A stretch of 45,469 bases of DNA from Symbiodinium natans (lineage: Eukaryota > Sar > Dinophyceae > Suessiales > Symbiodiniaceae), in contig CAJNDS010002823.1 of NCBI GenBank assembly GCA_905221605.1, positions 717,001-762,469 of the forward strand, read 5' to 3'. Below, piece by piece: positions 20,849-30,484 of the stretch. The notes under the pieces were generated by a model that worked only from the letters and a program-made list of their open reading frames with translations, was not told the origin of the DNA and ran no database searches. The position numbers and the translations under genes are program-made. The stretch's first letter is position 1, and each line of letters opens with the position of its first letter.

Positions 20849-20934
20849 CAAGGGTCCATGTACCATTCAGTATAGAATTGGGCCTTACAGGGGGTTTCCA
20901 CATAGTAGCTTGAGGGCCCAAGTATATACTCCAG
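20849..20934. mobile_element. Family H element, right end missing
   Basis: GGGTCCATGTACCATTCAGTAT through GGGCCCAAGTATATACT matches the intact copy at 24272-24371. The terminal GGGTACATGG is absent, and a family A element begins 3 bp later, so family A may have inserted at or replaced that end. Confidence 0.7.
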
Positions 20935-20936
20935 GG

Positions 20937-21042
20937 CTACTATTTGCTTAAGAACCCCACAGGAATAACAAATAATAATCCCTATATTACCCTTAGTAAG
21001 GAAGAATATCTCCCTTTTTCGGGGTTCTTAAGCAATTAGTAG
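20937..21042. mobile_element. Family A inverted-repeat element
   Basis: Ends: CTACTATTTGCTTAAGAACC and GGTTCTTAAGCAATTAGTAG. The interior CCCTATATTACCCTTAGTAAGG is shared with the copies at 41349 and 43929. Confidence 0.88.
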
Positions 21043-21051
21043 TAACCTCTT

Positions 21052-21152
21052 GGGATGTTCCCCCTGATACTAACTGTCCTTAATAGGGATTATCGTACCC
21101 CCCTCCTAGTATAATCCCTATGAAGGACTGGTCGTAGAAGTAGGAGCTTCCC
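21052..21152. mobile_element. Family G inverted-repeat element
   Basis: GATGTTCCCCCTGATACTAAC and the inverse GGTCGTAGAAGTAGGAGC surround paired TCCTTAATAGGGATTA / TAATCCCTATGAAGGA. It is joined to family A exactly as at 15727-15917, but in the opposite orientation. Confidence 0.7.
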
Positions 21153-21341
21153 AGATGTACAAATTTGGACCCTTAGGGAAGCATGAGGCCAAGAATCTGT
21201 TCTGCTGCGATCTGCAAGCAGGTGCGCCCGGCCGCATCTTCCTGGAGGAAGACCTCGCAGAAACACTGAGGGTTTAGGGTTTAGAGGTTAGGGCTTAGGG
21301 TTACCCCAAACCCTACACCCTAAGCCCAAAACATCCTGACT

Positions 21342-21412
21342 CTTACTTGCTGTTGGTTACATACCTTTTATATGGTACCTTCTGCCCCCATTCCCTACTA
21401 ACCAACAGTAAG
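21342..21412. mobile_element. Family E element, short form
   Basis: Ends CTTACTTGCTGTTGGTTA and TAACCAACAGTAAG are inverse. At about 70 bp it has lost most of the interior seen in the other copies. Confidence 0.75.
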
Positions 21413-22011
21413 CCTGCGGGTTCTTAAGGGAGGGTTCATGGGGGTAGGTACCTAGGGAACCTTAGGCAAGCTTAGGGGGTCCTTAGGCAGTAGTAGGGAG
21501 TACTAGGGAACCTTCCGTCATTTTTTCATAAAAATCCTCACACTCTCCTACGAATTGAAGAGTCTTGCGAGGGGAAGGGGGGGCCTCAAAACGAAACTCA
21601 GCTTCCGTGGAGACATGGCCCTTTACATGCCCCACGCAAGATGAGAGGTCTACTAGAGTTTAGGGTTTAGGGTTTAGGGTTTAGGGCTTAAGGAAAGACG
21701 TCCTCGAAAATCAGAGGGTGGTGGAAGTAGAGACATGGAGAGATTGGGAGATGGAACGCCCGAAAGCATATCAAACACTCCTAGTCCCACACCACCAAAC
21801 CGTCACAAACAGAACAACTACGCCCGAAACCCCAAGCCCTACCAGCCCTAAACCCTAAACCCTAAACCCTGGAAACCCCATGCGAGGTTTTTTGCCTCCG
21901 CTGTCCCGTGGGTGCTCTTCACCTCGGACAGCATTCGGAGGCTCGGGACCTGGGAGCCGTGAGATGGCGTTTTGGCAGCTTGGCAGTTTGAGCTTTGGGT
22001 TTTGGCTAAGG

Positions 22012-22075
22012 GGTTTAGGGTTTAGGGTTTTGGGTTTTGGATTTAGGGTTTAGGGTGTAGGGTTTTGGGTTTAGG
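22012..22075 (+). repeat. Degenerate interstitial telomeric array
   Basis: TTTAGGG mixed with TTTTGGG and TGTAGGG units. Confidence 0.85.
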
Positions 22076-22536
22076 CTTGTTCGCAGTCTTCAACGCTAGC
22101 TCGAGACCCGATGCCCAAGCCACGGCCAGCTGACCTACACCCCACGCATCCCAAAGAATGCGCAGACCTCCGTGGGGTGTGGCGTGTAGGGGTTAGGGGC
22201 TGCGAGTGGGGTTGAGGCCTTGAGGGTAAGGGGTGAGTTGGGGTTCCGGACTGAGAGGATATGATGTGTGACGGTTAATTATAAAGTTTCAAGGTACGGC
22301 TTCAGCCCCATTTAACTTCTAACCCTACACATACTATACCTTGTATAGCCCCTATAGTATTACCTAAGTAGCCCCCAACTACCCCCAACCTTAAACCCTA
22401 AACCCCAAACCCTAAACCCTAAACCTCAAACCCTAAACCCTAAACCCGAAGCCTGTCTGAGCAAGCAACGCTCCGAGACAGAGCGCTGCAGTGGCACGGA
22501 GTCCGGCCATGGCTATCCACGATGTCCTGGCTGCGG

Positions 22537-22634
22537 TTTAGGGTTTAGGGTTTAGGGTTTAGGGTTTGGGGTTTAGGGTTTAGGGTTTAGGGTTTAGGGT
22601 CTAGGGTTTAGGGTTTAGGGTTTAGGGTTTAGGG
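22537..22634 (+). repeat. Interstitial telomeric array (TTTAGGG, 14 units)
   Basis: Nearly perfect heptamers with one TTTGGGG and one TCTAGGG unit. Confidence 0.96.
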
Positions 22635-22716
22635 CCGGACAGTTGGTTTCTTTAGGCATCGAAGCGCGGAGGCCCGTAGGCCCTGCCTCTAAAGACTTCG
22701 AAGAAGCAAGTTTTGT

Positions 22717-22850
22717 AAAGACTGTATCATTGTGTTTTTTGAATCTTTGTGTTGTTGTATTCTTGCAGAAATTGCATCATTGTAGTATTGTAGTATTGTG
22801 CTGTTGTAGGACTGTGGTACTGTATTATTGTAATATTGAATATTGTGTCT
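22717..22850. repeat. Degenerate TTGTAGTA-type repeat
   Basis: Variants of ATTGTAGT, with a period of about 8-10 bp and TTG/ACTG steps, fill about 130 bp. The Cys/Val/Leu-rich frame at 22643-22861 is mostly this repeat translated and is not called as a gene. Confidence 0.75.
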
Positions 22851-23328
22851 TTCGTGTCTGAGCCTACCAAAGATGTTTAAGCAGCAGAACTAAAGAAGGT
22901 GAATAGAAGCCCCCCCCCCACCCGCCACCCCCCAGATTAACCCTGAGTGGCGCACCACGCGGGCGTCATGGGCCAGGATGAGCGAGGTAAGGCTCTCCAA
23001 GCCTTCTGTGGGTTTGGGGTGGGCTTAGGGGCGTGCAGCCTGCCGACCCCAAGCCCTCTTAAACCCTATAACCCCTAACCCTAACCCCTAAACCGAAGCC
23101 AAGCAGTCGCTATCGCACCGACAAAGGAGGCCCCACAAAGCCTGAAACTTTGTAGCGCTTTGGACACTTGACTTGCTTGCGGTCGCATGGCACACTTGGA
23201 ACATTTGGGAGGTTTCCAAAAGTAAGGGACCCCTAATAAAGTAAGGGACCCCTAATATTACCCCACATAGAAAAACTCCACTATAAGAAGGACCCCAATC
23301 AGGTACCCCTAATTTCGGAAACCCCCAT

Positions 23329-23330
<2 letters not shown>

Positions 23331-23362
<32 letters not shown>
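23331..23362. repeat. G32 homopolymer
   Basis: Thirty-two consecutive G, the longest pure homopolymer in the window. It is followed directly by a degenerate minisatellite. Confidence 0.95.
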
Positions 23363-23364
<2 letters not shown>

Positions 23365-23640
23365 TGGGAACACTTGGGTTACTTGGATCCCTTGGCTCAC
23401 AGGTGTTTTGCGACACGTGGGTCACGTGGGTCGCACTGCGACACGCGGGACACATGTGACTTACTAGGGTTACTTCGATGGTTGAGGGACTCAATCAACA
23501 CACCCAAGACTTTCAGGACACTTGGGTCAGGGCCTCGCAGGCCACTCGGTACACTTGGCACACGTGGTTGCTTGACACTTGGGTGGCTCACTTGGGACAC
23601 GAAAGACTTGGGGCACTTCGCCACGTGGGTTACGTTCTTT
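23363..23640. repeat. Degenerate GACACTTGGGT / GACACGTGGGT minisatellite
   Basis: Units of about 9-12 bp built on RYACNYGGG recur with much drift (CACTTGGGTTACTTGG, CACGTGGGTCACGTGGG, GACACTTGGGTGGC). Four CACGTG hexamers occur. The translated frames (TRDTCD-type) reflect the repeat, so I do not call a gene. Confidence 0.75.
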
Positions 23641-23766
23641 TGGGGAACCCTAAACCCTAAACCCTAAACCCTAGACACCTCGTGGCCCTGCAGGGCGCTT
23701 GAAGGGCCCTCTTGAGGCCCCTGGACCGTTCAATGGCTTTGAGTGTTTTGATTGTGTGGAAAAAAG

Positions 23767-23876
23767 TACACTCGGAGGTTCATGGGTAGTGATAGGGGGG
23801 GTTACCTACCTTAAGTAAGTGTGTAGTTACCCTACTCATAGCACCACTTTTTTCTACCCAGGAACCTCCATGTAGT
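23767..23876. mobile_element. Family D inverted-repeat element
   Basis: Ends: TACACTCGGAGGTTCATGGG and CTACCCAGGAACCTCCATGTAG, with inner GTTACCTACC and GTAGTTACCC. Confidence 0.75.
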
Positions 23877-24108
23877 ATAGCATGATTCTGTGAGCCTCAC
23901 AAGAGAGTGGCGTGGCGGGCACCTCAACCCTAAACCCTAAACCCTGAACCCTAAACCCCAAACCCCAAACCCTAAACCCTACAAGAAGCAGACTGCTCGG
24001 GCCGGCACCGAGGAGGCAAGACCAGTGAAGCGCAGTGCTCCCGCCGCTATCCTCCGGATCGATACTATGCATTTTACACCCATTTGAAGCCTTAACACCT
24101 ATTAACCC

Positions 24109-24181
24109 TATACTTCCAGGGACCTCATCGTTCGGTTACTAGAACCCTTAAGGACTCAATCATTAGGTCCCTGGAAGTATC
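24109..24181. mobile_element. Family C inverted-repeat element
   Basis: Ends: CCTATACTTCCAGGGACCTC and GGTCCCTGGAAGTATCGGG. The core GGTTACTAGAACCCTTAAGG is intact. First of six copies in a 2.2-kb cluster. Confidence 0.88.
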
Positions 24182-24271
24182 GGGTAATCTAAGGGTTCTA
24201 CAGGTGGTGCAAGTCCAATGCGGCACATTTCGCAGCAAAAAGCCCGGAAACATTGCCCTTCTTATTCCCTA

Positions 24272-24371
24272 AAGGTCCATGTACCCATATAGTATATACT
24301 TGGGCCCTCAAGCTGCTGTATGGAAACCCCTTTAAGGCCCAACTATATACCATATGGGTACATGGAGCCTT
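24272..24371. mobile_element. Family H inverted-repeat element, intact
   Basis: Ends AAGGTCCATGTACCCATAT and ATATGGGTACATGGAGCCTT are inverse. The pairing continues through AGTATATACTTGGGCC and GGCCCAACTATATACC, so nearly the whole 100 bp folds as one hairpin. Confidence 0.85.
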
Positions 24372-24714
24372 ACGGATTCTGGGACCCCCAAACCCTAAAC
24401 TGCCCACAAGCTGTCCTTCTGGACTGATAACCAACCAACCAACCCAAACCATAAACCCCAAAACCCTAACCCCCCTGCCTCCCCTCCCCAAAAAGAGGGC
24501 AATCTCAGGCTCTCAGCCCTCCGACGTTGTGCCGTCGCCCAGAATGAGGGGCCACAGCTTTCCCATACAGGGGTACCCCTTCTAGCGGGCTCCTTTTCTG
24601 AGGAATATCTCGGAGGCATATCTCAAGGTAGCCTTGCTTTGCGGAATGCCCCATGCATGTAGAAGCGTAGAACCTTTGTAGATACGCAGACAAATCAATC
24701 CCCACATAGCCCCG

Positions 24715-24920
24715 TACTTGGAGGTTCATGGTACTGATTATGATCCGTACTTAGAGCCCACTTCTTATAAGCCCCTTAAGTGCCCTAATCTGGCTATCAT
24801 TGGGTTATAACCCTATACTTCCAGGGACTTAATTAATAGTTAGGTTACTAGAACCCTTAAGGGCTCAATTATTAGGTGCCTGGAAGAAAAGGGTTCATAA
24901 GCACCATGAAGCTCCAAGCA
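24715..24920. mobile_element. Family D element carrying a nested family C element
   Basis: The left end TACTTGGAGGTTCATGGTAC and the right end AGCACCATGAAGCTCCAAG belong to family D. The family C copy at 24811-24888 lies between GGGTTATAA and GGGTTCATAAG, so C jumped into D. This orders the two families in time. Confidence 0.75.
24811..24888. mobile_element. Family C inverted-repeat element (nested)
   Basis: Ends: CCCTATACTTCCAGGGAC and GGTGCCTGGAAG. The core GGTTACTAGAACCCTTAAGG is identical to the copy at 24109. Confidence 0.85.
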
Positions 24921-25042
24921 ACCCAAGCCCTCCTGCGCGTTGACGTCGGAGCCTGTCGCCAGCATCTCAGCCACGACATGCGTGTATTGAAGGCGCGCAG
25001 CCTTCCGCTGGTCCGTGACACCTCATGCCCTGAACCTCTCAC

Positions 25043-25212
25043 CCTGTACTTCCAGGGACCGAATAGTTGAGTCCTTTAGGGTTCTAGTAACCTTTATATC
25101 TACTACCTAGAGGCTCCTATGTAGTACCTTTTTGTGGAAGTATGCTAGAATCCCCTATAACTAACCCAAAAAGGGACTACATTGGAGACTCCAGGTAGGT
25201 CCTGGAAGTATA
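25043..25212 (-). mobile_element. Family C element interrupted by another inverted repeat
   Basis: Outer ends CCTGTACTTCCAGGGACC and GGTCCTGGAAGTATAGG are family C. The left half runs to GGGTTCTAGTAACC. Then at about 25104-25199 comes a different inverted repeat, CTACCTAGAGGCTCCTATG.. paired with ..CATTGGAGACTCCAGGTAG. Part of the C right half is missing, so the insertion came with a small deletion. Confidence 0.75.
25104..25199. mobile_element. Inverted-repeat element nested in family C
   Basis: Ends CTACCTAGAGGCTCCTATG and CATTGGAGACTCCAGGTAG pair, and the pairing continues as GTAGTACCTTTTTG / AAAAAGGGACTAC. About 96 bp. No second copy recognised in the window. Confidence 0.7.
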
Positions 25213-25544
25213 GGAAAATTAAATGATCAAATAAACAAATACATCGAAAGACCGGGACCTTGGACTCCACGTGCAGAAGTACCTACGGACCTTAAGGGTT
25301 TAGGGTTTAGGGTTTGGGGTTTAGGGTTTAGGGTTAGGCTGTATCGCACTACGTAGCCTTTAAGGCCGACCTTGCTTATGCCGTTGCGCCTCCGCCACAT
25401 TGCTGAACTCGGAAATGGTGTCCATGGCGGTTTAAGGCTTAGGCCGTTCAGGGTTCAGGGGGCTGAGGGTTGTCATCAGAATCCACACATCTCAACGAGA
25501 AGAAAGCTCCATTCCCTAAGTCCCTAGGCCCTAGACTGAGCCCT

Positions 25545-25614
25545 ATACTTCCAGGGACCTTATAGTTAGCTTACTAGAACCCTTACGGACTCAATTGCTA
25601 GATCCCTGGAAGCA
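25545..25614. mobile_element. Family C inverted-repeat element
   Basis: Ends CCTATACTTCCAGGGACC and GATCCCTGGAAGCATAGGG; core TTACTAGAACCCTTACGG. Confidence 0.87.
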
Positions 25615-25938
25615 TAGGGGAAGACATGAACACTTTTGCGTTGGCCCGGGATCAAAGCAAACCTTGCAATCATGAACGGGCTGTGGAACATGGCGCGCAG
25701 CAGTTTCTGGAACTAGGAATCGAAACCTCGTATGTGGTGCTTTCTTTGGGGTGGCTACTTCCTTGACATACTAGACATGGATCCTTCGGGTGCATGCTTA
25801 CTTGAAAGTTCATGGATAGTTATACTTAGAAAAAAACGGGACCCATTCGGGACTAAGCAAAAGCGCGAACATCCAAGACACAGCTAGCTCGATGTGTAGG
25901 TTCTGGGAGCAAAGTCGTGTTGTATACTTTCTAACCCT

Positions 25939-26013
25939 ATACTTCCAGGGACCCAATAGTTATAGGTTCCACTAGAACCCGTAAGAACTCAATGATTCAG
26001 TCCCTGGAAGTAT
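25939..26013. mobile_element. Family C inverted-repeat element
   Basis: Ends CCTATACTTCCAGGGACCC and AGTCCCTGGAAGTATGGGG; core CCACTAGAACCCGTAAG. Confidence 0.87.
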
Positions 26014-26062
26014 GGGGTCACTACTGTGCCAGCAAGCATGGGCCCAGTCAGGACGCATCCAA

Positions 26063-26109
26063 CTAAACCCTAAACCCTAAACCCTAAACCCTAAACCCTA
26101 AACCCTAAA
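26063..26109 (-). repeat. Interstitial telomeric array (CCCTAAA, about 7 units)
   Basis: Perfect heptamers between two family C elements. Confidence 0.95.
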
Positions 26110-26179
26110 CATATCTGCGCGTGCGACCCTGCCGCCTGGACTGAGCTTGAAGGGCCCCACGAAGTGTTGGGGAGGCTAA

Positions 26180-26292
26180 CCCTATACTTCCAGGGACCTC
26201 ATAATTCAGTCCTTCATGGGATTCCACCTCGGACCCCTAAGGTTGTGCCCTTGGGTTTGGGGACCCATTGTAAAGATCCTGGAAGTACAGGG
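26180..26292. mobile_element. Family C-like element with a different core
   Basis: Ends ACCCTATACTTCCAGGGACC and GATCCTGGAAGTACAGGGT match family C. The 80-bp interior (TTCAGTCCTTCATGGG...GACCCATTG) lacks the usual core, so it is a subfamily or rearranged copy. Confidence 0.75.
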
Positions 26293-26363
26293 TAAGTTGC
26301 AGATTCCACAAATGGGGCTTAGAACGACATAGAAGCCGCAGGGGCGTAGGGCTGATGGGATCT

Positions 26364-26468
26364 GGCTGGAACCTCATTTACCTACAGATTTGTGGCAAGT
26401 ACCCCCCCCCCCCCCGCTTATTTAGTAGGTAGTATCCCTTAAAAACTGTAGGCAAATCGGGTCCCAGG
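26364..26468. mobile_element. Family J hairpin with a poly-C tract near its apex
   Basis: CTGGAACCTCATTTACCTACAG and CTGTAGGCAAATCGGGTCCCAG form the outer stem. A run of about 14 C (26402-26415) lies near the middle. The second family J copy (33231) carries a telomeric block in the same relative place. Confidence 0.75.
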
Positions 26469-26589
26469 TGAGTCTAAACCTCAACCCTTAACCCGAAACC
26501 CTGAACCCTAAACCCTAAACCTACCTGCGTGGTACGTACTTGAGCCCTAAAGAGCCATGTTGGGAACCTCAAGGCCGTGAAATAGGCAG

Positions 26590-26655
26590 ATTTAGGGTGT
26601 AGGGTTTAGGGTTTAGGGTTTGGGGTTTAGGGTTTCGGGTTTTGGGTTTCGGGTT
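26590..26655 (+). repeat. Degenerate interstitial telomeric array
   Basis: TTTAGGG with TTTCGGG and TTTTGGG variants, about nine units. Confidence 0.88.
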
Positions 26656-26769
26656 TGCCACCCTAATTGGTACAACCCATGCATGTTCTCTGCCCAGAAG
26701 TCGCAGCCACCCTAAGTCGAATGGAGCGTCGGCAGCCACTGGTGTCCGAGTCCAGCACCTGGGTTCTTA

Positions 26770-26846
26770 TAGGGTTTAGGGTTTAGGGTTTAAGGGTTTA
26801 GGGTTTAGGGTTTAGGGTTTAGGGTTTAGGGTTTAGGGTTTAGGGC
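26770..26846 (+). repeat. Interstitial telomeric array (TTTAGGG, about 11 units)
   Basis: Nearly perfect heptamers with one TTTAAGGG octamer. This is the last large array before the repeat-poor island. Confidence 0.95.
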
Positions 26847-28471
26847 TAGTACTCGTTCAGGGTTTAGGGCTAGAGTGTTGAGGATGCGCGTTAGAAGGCT
26901 AAGTTTTGCCATTGAGAGCCAAGGCGGGCCTTCTCTCTTTCACTCTCTGGGGCCTCGATATGGCTGACGACTCTTACCTGCCATACATGCTCTTCTCAAG
27001 TTCTTCTTGGCCTTGGCTTATAGTTTAGGGTAAAGGGTTTAGGGTTCAATGCTTGTCGACGAAGAGCAAAACTCAAGTCTCCCGATGCACTCAAAGGCGC
27101 TCCATGCTGTGGTTGGCACGGGGCACCACGGCAATGTTCATGAACAAGGACCCTCGGGACCTGTGTTCTGCAGGCTTCCGGACTAAGCCCTCAAGCAACT
27201 ACCTGCTTCGGCCAGACTGCGACAGTGTTATCTTGTAAGCTCCACTACATCTCCAGGGAACCGTGGATTGAAGGGGCGCATCGGAAGGCAAAGGGGTTTG
27301 CGCACAGGCCCGTCTTCCGCCAGCCTGGCGCATCATAAGGCAACTAAAACTCGAGGCTGGGCCTGCAGGACTGCAGCTCCTTGGCAGCTGCCGGTCCATG
27401 CATGCACGCTGCGCCCTTAGTCCCATGGCAGGCACCGACAGCACACCCACCCCCACAAAAGGAACATTGACAGGGGAAGCCCAGCAGTGACCTGCAGGCC
27501 CCAGGCAACGCAGCCATGGGAGTACGGCTCGGAAAGTGCGCTTGGGGTGCCCAAACACCGTCAAACATCCCTAAGCCCGAAACCTGCAACTTTTGGAAGT
27601 GGGCTGATGTCTTGCGGCTGGCAGGAAGGAAATTCGTGGACTGCGCCGTCCTCCAGCATTTCTCGGCAAGCCCGCAAGCTCAGGCATCCCTTAAGAAGGA
27701 AACTCCCAAGGCAAGCTGGCAGAGACGCTTTGCCCTTGGCATCCCAGGGACCAGCAGCTTCAGAAACCCCTGCACAGGAACTCGGGACCTCATCGAGCAT
27801 CCCGCCAAGAGCGGCACACCGGTGATAAAGAAAGTCTCGAGGAGGAGGCCGGGATGGGCCGGAGGCCTCTCCTCAATCCACCGGTATCTGAACCCAAGAT
27901 AGTGGGCGTGTCCTGCTGGCAAGGCAGGCCACAAGACCTGGGCGCACAGCTCAAAGGGCCCTTCCATGCCTCGGAGGACTCAAGGTTTCCTGTCAGGCGA
28001 CACGAGATTTGCAGGGCTGACATTGGGTTCGGAAAAGTGAAACTAAAGGGGCAACCAGGAACCTCTCCCTGGGCGACCACTTACCGGGCCGCAGGTGGGT
28101 GGTTCGAGGACAGAGGGGAGATGAGGGTGCCGCTTGCCAGGTCCAGGAGGTTTTACTACAGGCCTTTAAGTTGAGGATGTCCAAAACCTCAGGCAAGCCC
28201 TCACTGGCTTCTGGCACAGTCCGCGCGGAACCAAAAGAGTTGCGCAGCGGGTACTTGACCAGGCCGCCGCACGCCGACATGCCGAAGTGTGTGACCCAGG
28301 CTCCCGGGCCCTCTTGCTGTCCCGTGCCTTCACCGCGCCCAGGTGCAGAAGGCGACTCGGGCTGCTGCGCAGCTGCGGCTGTCCGCTGGAGCGAACAGTT
28401 GCTAGGGTCCGCCGTGAAGCCGGGGCTGGTATGGTGAGCAACGCCCTGCTCCGGGACCTCAACCTCATAGA

Positions 28472-28606
28472 CTGACCTTACCCAAACCACTCCTTGCTAA
28501 AAAAGCACCACTCGCCGTGTGCTTCACGCCTGCTAGCTCCACGCGGTCTTCAGACTTCATGCGTGATCTGAGAATAGGGCGAACTAGCATGAGCTTCAAT
28601 GCCTGG
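28472..28606 (-). repeat. Diverged direct duplication, copy 1 (possible exon)
   Basis: Aligns with 28907-29070: CTGACCTTACCCAAACCACTC is shared exactly over its 21 bases (one base is left out here), and TCTTCAGACTTCATGCGT matches TCTTGAGATTTCATGCGT. Translated on the minus strand, both copies give R-M-K-S-x-D-x-x-E-L-x-G-V-x-H and then SGLGKV. In both, GGTTTG is followed by GGTAAG, a splice-donor-like string. A translated similarity stronger than random, with a conserved donor-like edge, would fit a duplicated exon. A dispersed noncoding repeat is equally possible. Confidence 0.55.
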
Positions 28607-28837
28607 GCATTTTTAAGAGGGGAGGGGGGGTCTATGCAGCGGTATGCAGGCTAGAGCGGCGGCTGGACTGGTAGAAGCGAACCAATATGCAAGGCAACTG
28701 TCATGGGAATCTCACAACGATCTGGAACTTTCAGCAACTACCAGAATCCATCCGAAGCGACATTGCATGAGCCATTCCACTGTTTCTTTGGCTTCTTGTT
28801 CCAACCGAACGTGAACAGACCAAGAAACAAGGGCTGA

Positions 28838-29092
28838 TTATACGCCACGAAAGGCTCCCGAAATCAGTGCGCACGGCTCCGATGGCCATTCTGGTCCGGA
28901 CGATAGCCTGACCTTACCCAAACCACTCTTTGCTGAAAGGCACAGGCATCTGACAATCAATCCATTCGTCGGGTGCTCCACTCCCACTAGCTCCAGGAGG
29001 TCTTGAGATTTCATGCGTCTGCTCTTATAATAGGCCCCGGCGATGCACGCTAGGCTTTTCGATATGCCTTGAGAGCCTTCGGACTCTATCAA
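28838..29092 (-). CDS. Hypothetical open frame containing duplication copy 2
   Basis: A minus-strand frame of 84 codons from an ATG at 29092. It holds copy 2 of the local duplication (28907-29070). Residues about 25-60 read CIAGAYYKSRRMKSQDLLELVG and onward to SAKSGLGKV (the first string is given in part: YYKSRRMKSQDLLELVG). Copy 1 at 28472-28606 preserves MKS-D--EL-GV-H and SGLGKV, so the frame may be under constraint. No domain, signal peptide or membrane segment is visible and I do not know its function. GGTAAG at the end of the conserved part could be a splice donor, in which case the last ~25 residues would be intron. Confidence 0.22.
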   Translation of the reverse strand: MIESEGSQGISKSLACIAGAYYKSRRMKSQDLLELVGVEHPTNGLIVRCLCLSAKSGLGKVRLSSGPEWPSEPCALISGAFRGV

Positions 29093-29627
29093 ACCGTAAG
29101 CACAAGGTAAGCGCCTTCCGGCAGACTTTCAACTTCGCACCGCTCAAGACCACGAAGGGTTCACAGACACCTGAAACGCCGCACACCACAACAGTTTTCT
29201 AAATGTCTTCTGGCAGCAGGCTCAGGTCCGGTGGAGCAAGCGGACACCCTTGCCGCGGAAAATTTAGCTGCTTGCTTCTTTGTTGTCCTGGCTGTCTGCC
29301 ATACGCATAGGCATGCTGCTGCTGCGCAGGGCATGGTACGATGAATAATGTATGACCGACCGATGCTTAAGGTGTGGGTGCTTGCGGCTTTCTGCTTGGA
29401 ACGACTCAGGTTAATTGTTTCTGTGTTTTCATGGCCTACTCCGCGCGCGGCACCCTACCACCCGTTGAACCTTGCGTGCGAACAGCACTGCACATGTGTC
29501 CTTGGATGAGCCAGATCGAGATGATGAGCCTATGATGAGGGCACGTGCAGAAACCTGTAGCGCCCCGCTCACTTCATCTCCATGAGGTTCTTGCTGGCCT
29601 GGAAAGGGGGAAGGAGCACGCTGCCTG

Positions 29628-29954
29628 ATGTGTGGAACGACGCGTTACGCCCTTAGCTCGGCGATGAGTGATCTGCAAAGACAGCTTGGTCGTTACGACC
29701 TGCGGCATCTTGCTTGGCACCGAAATCCTGCCTTCGCGCGGAGAATGCGCTCTTGGCAGCTGGCCGAGAACGTCACGTGGTTGGATGTGCTTGCAGAGAC
29801 TCTGGGCGTCGACGTGGTGCTAGTTGCATGGTGGCGACACACGGCCAACCTCAAAGCCCTGGCAGGCTTGTGCTCAACCCTTGAAACCTTAAATAGACTG
29901 TCTCTCGGATCTTTGAGTCTGCTCTTCAGGATACCTGAGCTGGGCAGCCTATGA
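29628..29954 (+). CDS. Hypothetical open frame, 108 codons
   Basis: Starts at an ATG at 29628; an alternative inner ATG gives MSDLQRQLGRYDLRHLAWHR. The central part, ENVTWLDVLAETLGVDVVLV, has an alternating hydrophobic pattern that could be a helix and strand of a folded domain. I recognise no family. It lies in repeat-poor island 1 with no clear partner gene. A minus-strand frame of similar length overlaps it (29693-30079), so one or both may be chance. It could be one exon of a spliced gene. Confidence 0.2.
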   Translation: MCGTTRYALSSAMSDLQRQLGRYDLRHLAWHRNPAFARRMRSWQLAENVTWLDVLAETLGVDVVLVAWWRHTANLKALAGLCSTLETLNRLSLGSLSLLFRIPELGSL

Positions 29955-30457
29955 TCGGTCGCAAGCACAGGGCCAGGCCAATTGATCCCAAAAGTGCTAG
30001 TTCCTGCAGGTTGAAGGGCTGCCTCATCTTGGGGTCCACAGACTGCCATGGACCCTTGTCGGGAGTATGGAGGGTGCATGATCCCAATGTCATGAAGGGC
30101 TCATATAGTTTAGGTCCGCAGACAAAGTATGGGGCTTCGGACACTAGGCACGCAGAACCCTTTGGGACATCGCAACGCTACTTCAGTAGGCCACTGTGAC
30201 TCTTGTCTGGAGGTCCAGATTGGTAGAATCAAGCCTTTCCATAGGCAAGAATATTTAGGTTTCTTTAAGTGTTGAAGCTCATCACAGCTGAGTCGAAAGG
30301 GAAAGCTGTTCGGACGCAGTGAAGCTACAACTTCGTGAGCGTGCAGTCAGCGCAGTCGTTCAAACCCCTGCGCGCGGCCACAGCTGCTTTGCAGCTGCTA
30401 AGCTGCCACCATCACACGCACCCCGAAGCAAGAACAAAGGTTCAGAGGCCTATAAAG

Positions 30458-30481
30458 GTTTAGGGTTTAGGGTTTAGGGAT
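30458..30481 (+). repeat. Short telomeric block
   Basis: Three TTTAGGG units, the only such block between 27040 and 31700. Confidence 0.9.
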
Positions 30482-30484
30482 TTG

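Larger units (their letters stand above)
3286..27045. other. Telomeric-repeat / MITE mosaic domain
   Basis: Short TTTAGGG or CCCTAAA blocks occur on average every few hundred bases, in both orientations. Between them lie short inverted-repeat elements and unassigned spacers of 100-700 bp. No frame over about 140 codons exists, and none shows a recognisable domain. The many short frames mostly translate telomeric repeat (for example GLGFRVWG or NPKPNP) or homopolymers. Spacers in which I recognise nothing beyond scattered telomeric bits include about 4180-4380, 4450-4860, 5735-6165, 6380-6720, 9700-10360, 10450-11190, 12000-12240, 13290-13600, 14570-14860 and 16145-16350. Confidence 0.85.
27046..30455. 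other. Repeat-poor, GC-richer island 1
   Basis: No telomeric block occurs over 3.4 kb, after one every few hundred bases upstream. The region is dense in overlapping open frames on both strands (the longest, 165 codons, minus, 27993-28490). I recognise no domain in any of them, and the frames shadow one another. Such GC-rich DNA keeps frames open by chance. Spliced host gene(s) with short exons could lie here, but I cannot define them from sequence alone. Confidence 0.5.

Noticed and set aside
23309-23667. Gly- or Pro-rich frames followed by Thr/Arg/Asp-rich text
   Set aside because: They are produced by the G32 run and the degenerate GACACTTGGGT repeat.
27993-28490. Minus-strand frame of 165 codons
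   Set aside because: It lies in GC-rich DNA with open frames of 100 or more codons on the other strand and shows no domain. Its start overlaps the duplicated segment in a different frame from the one that the duplication conserves.
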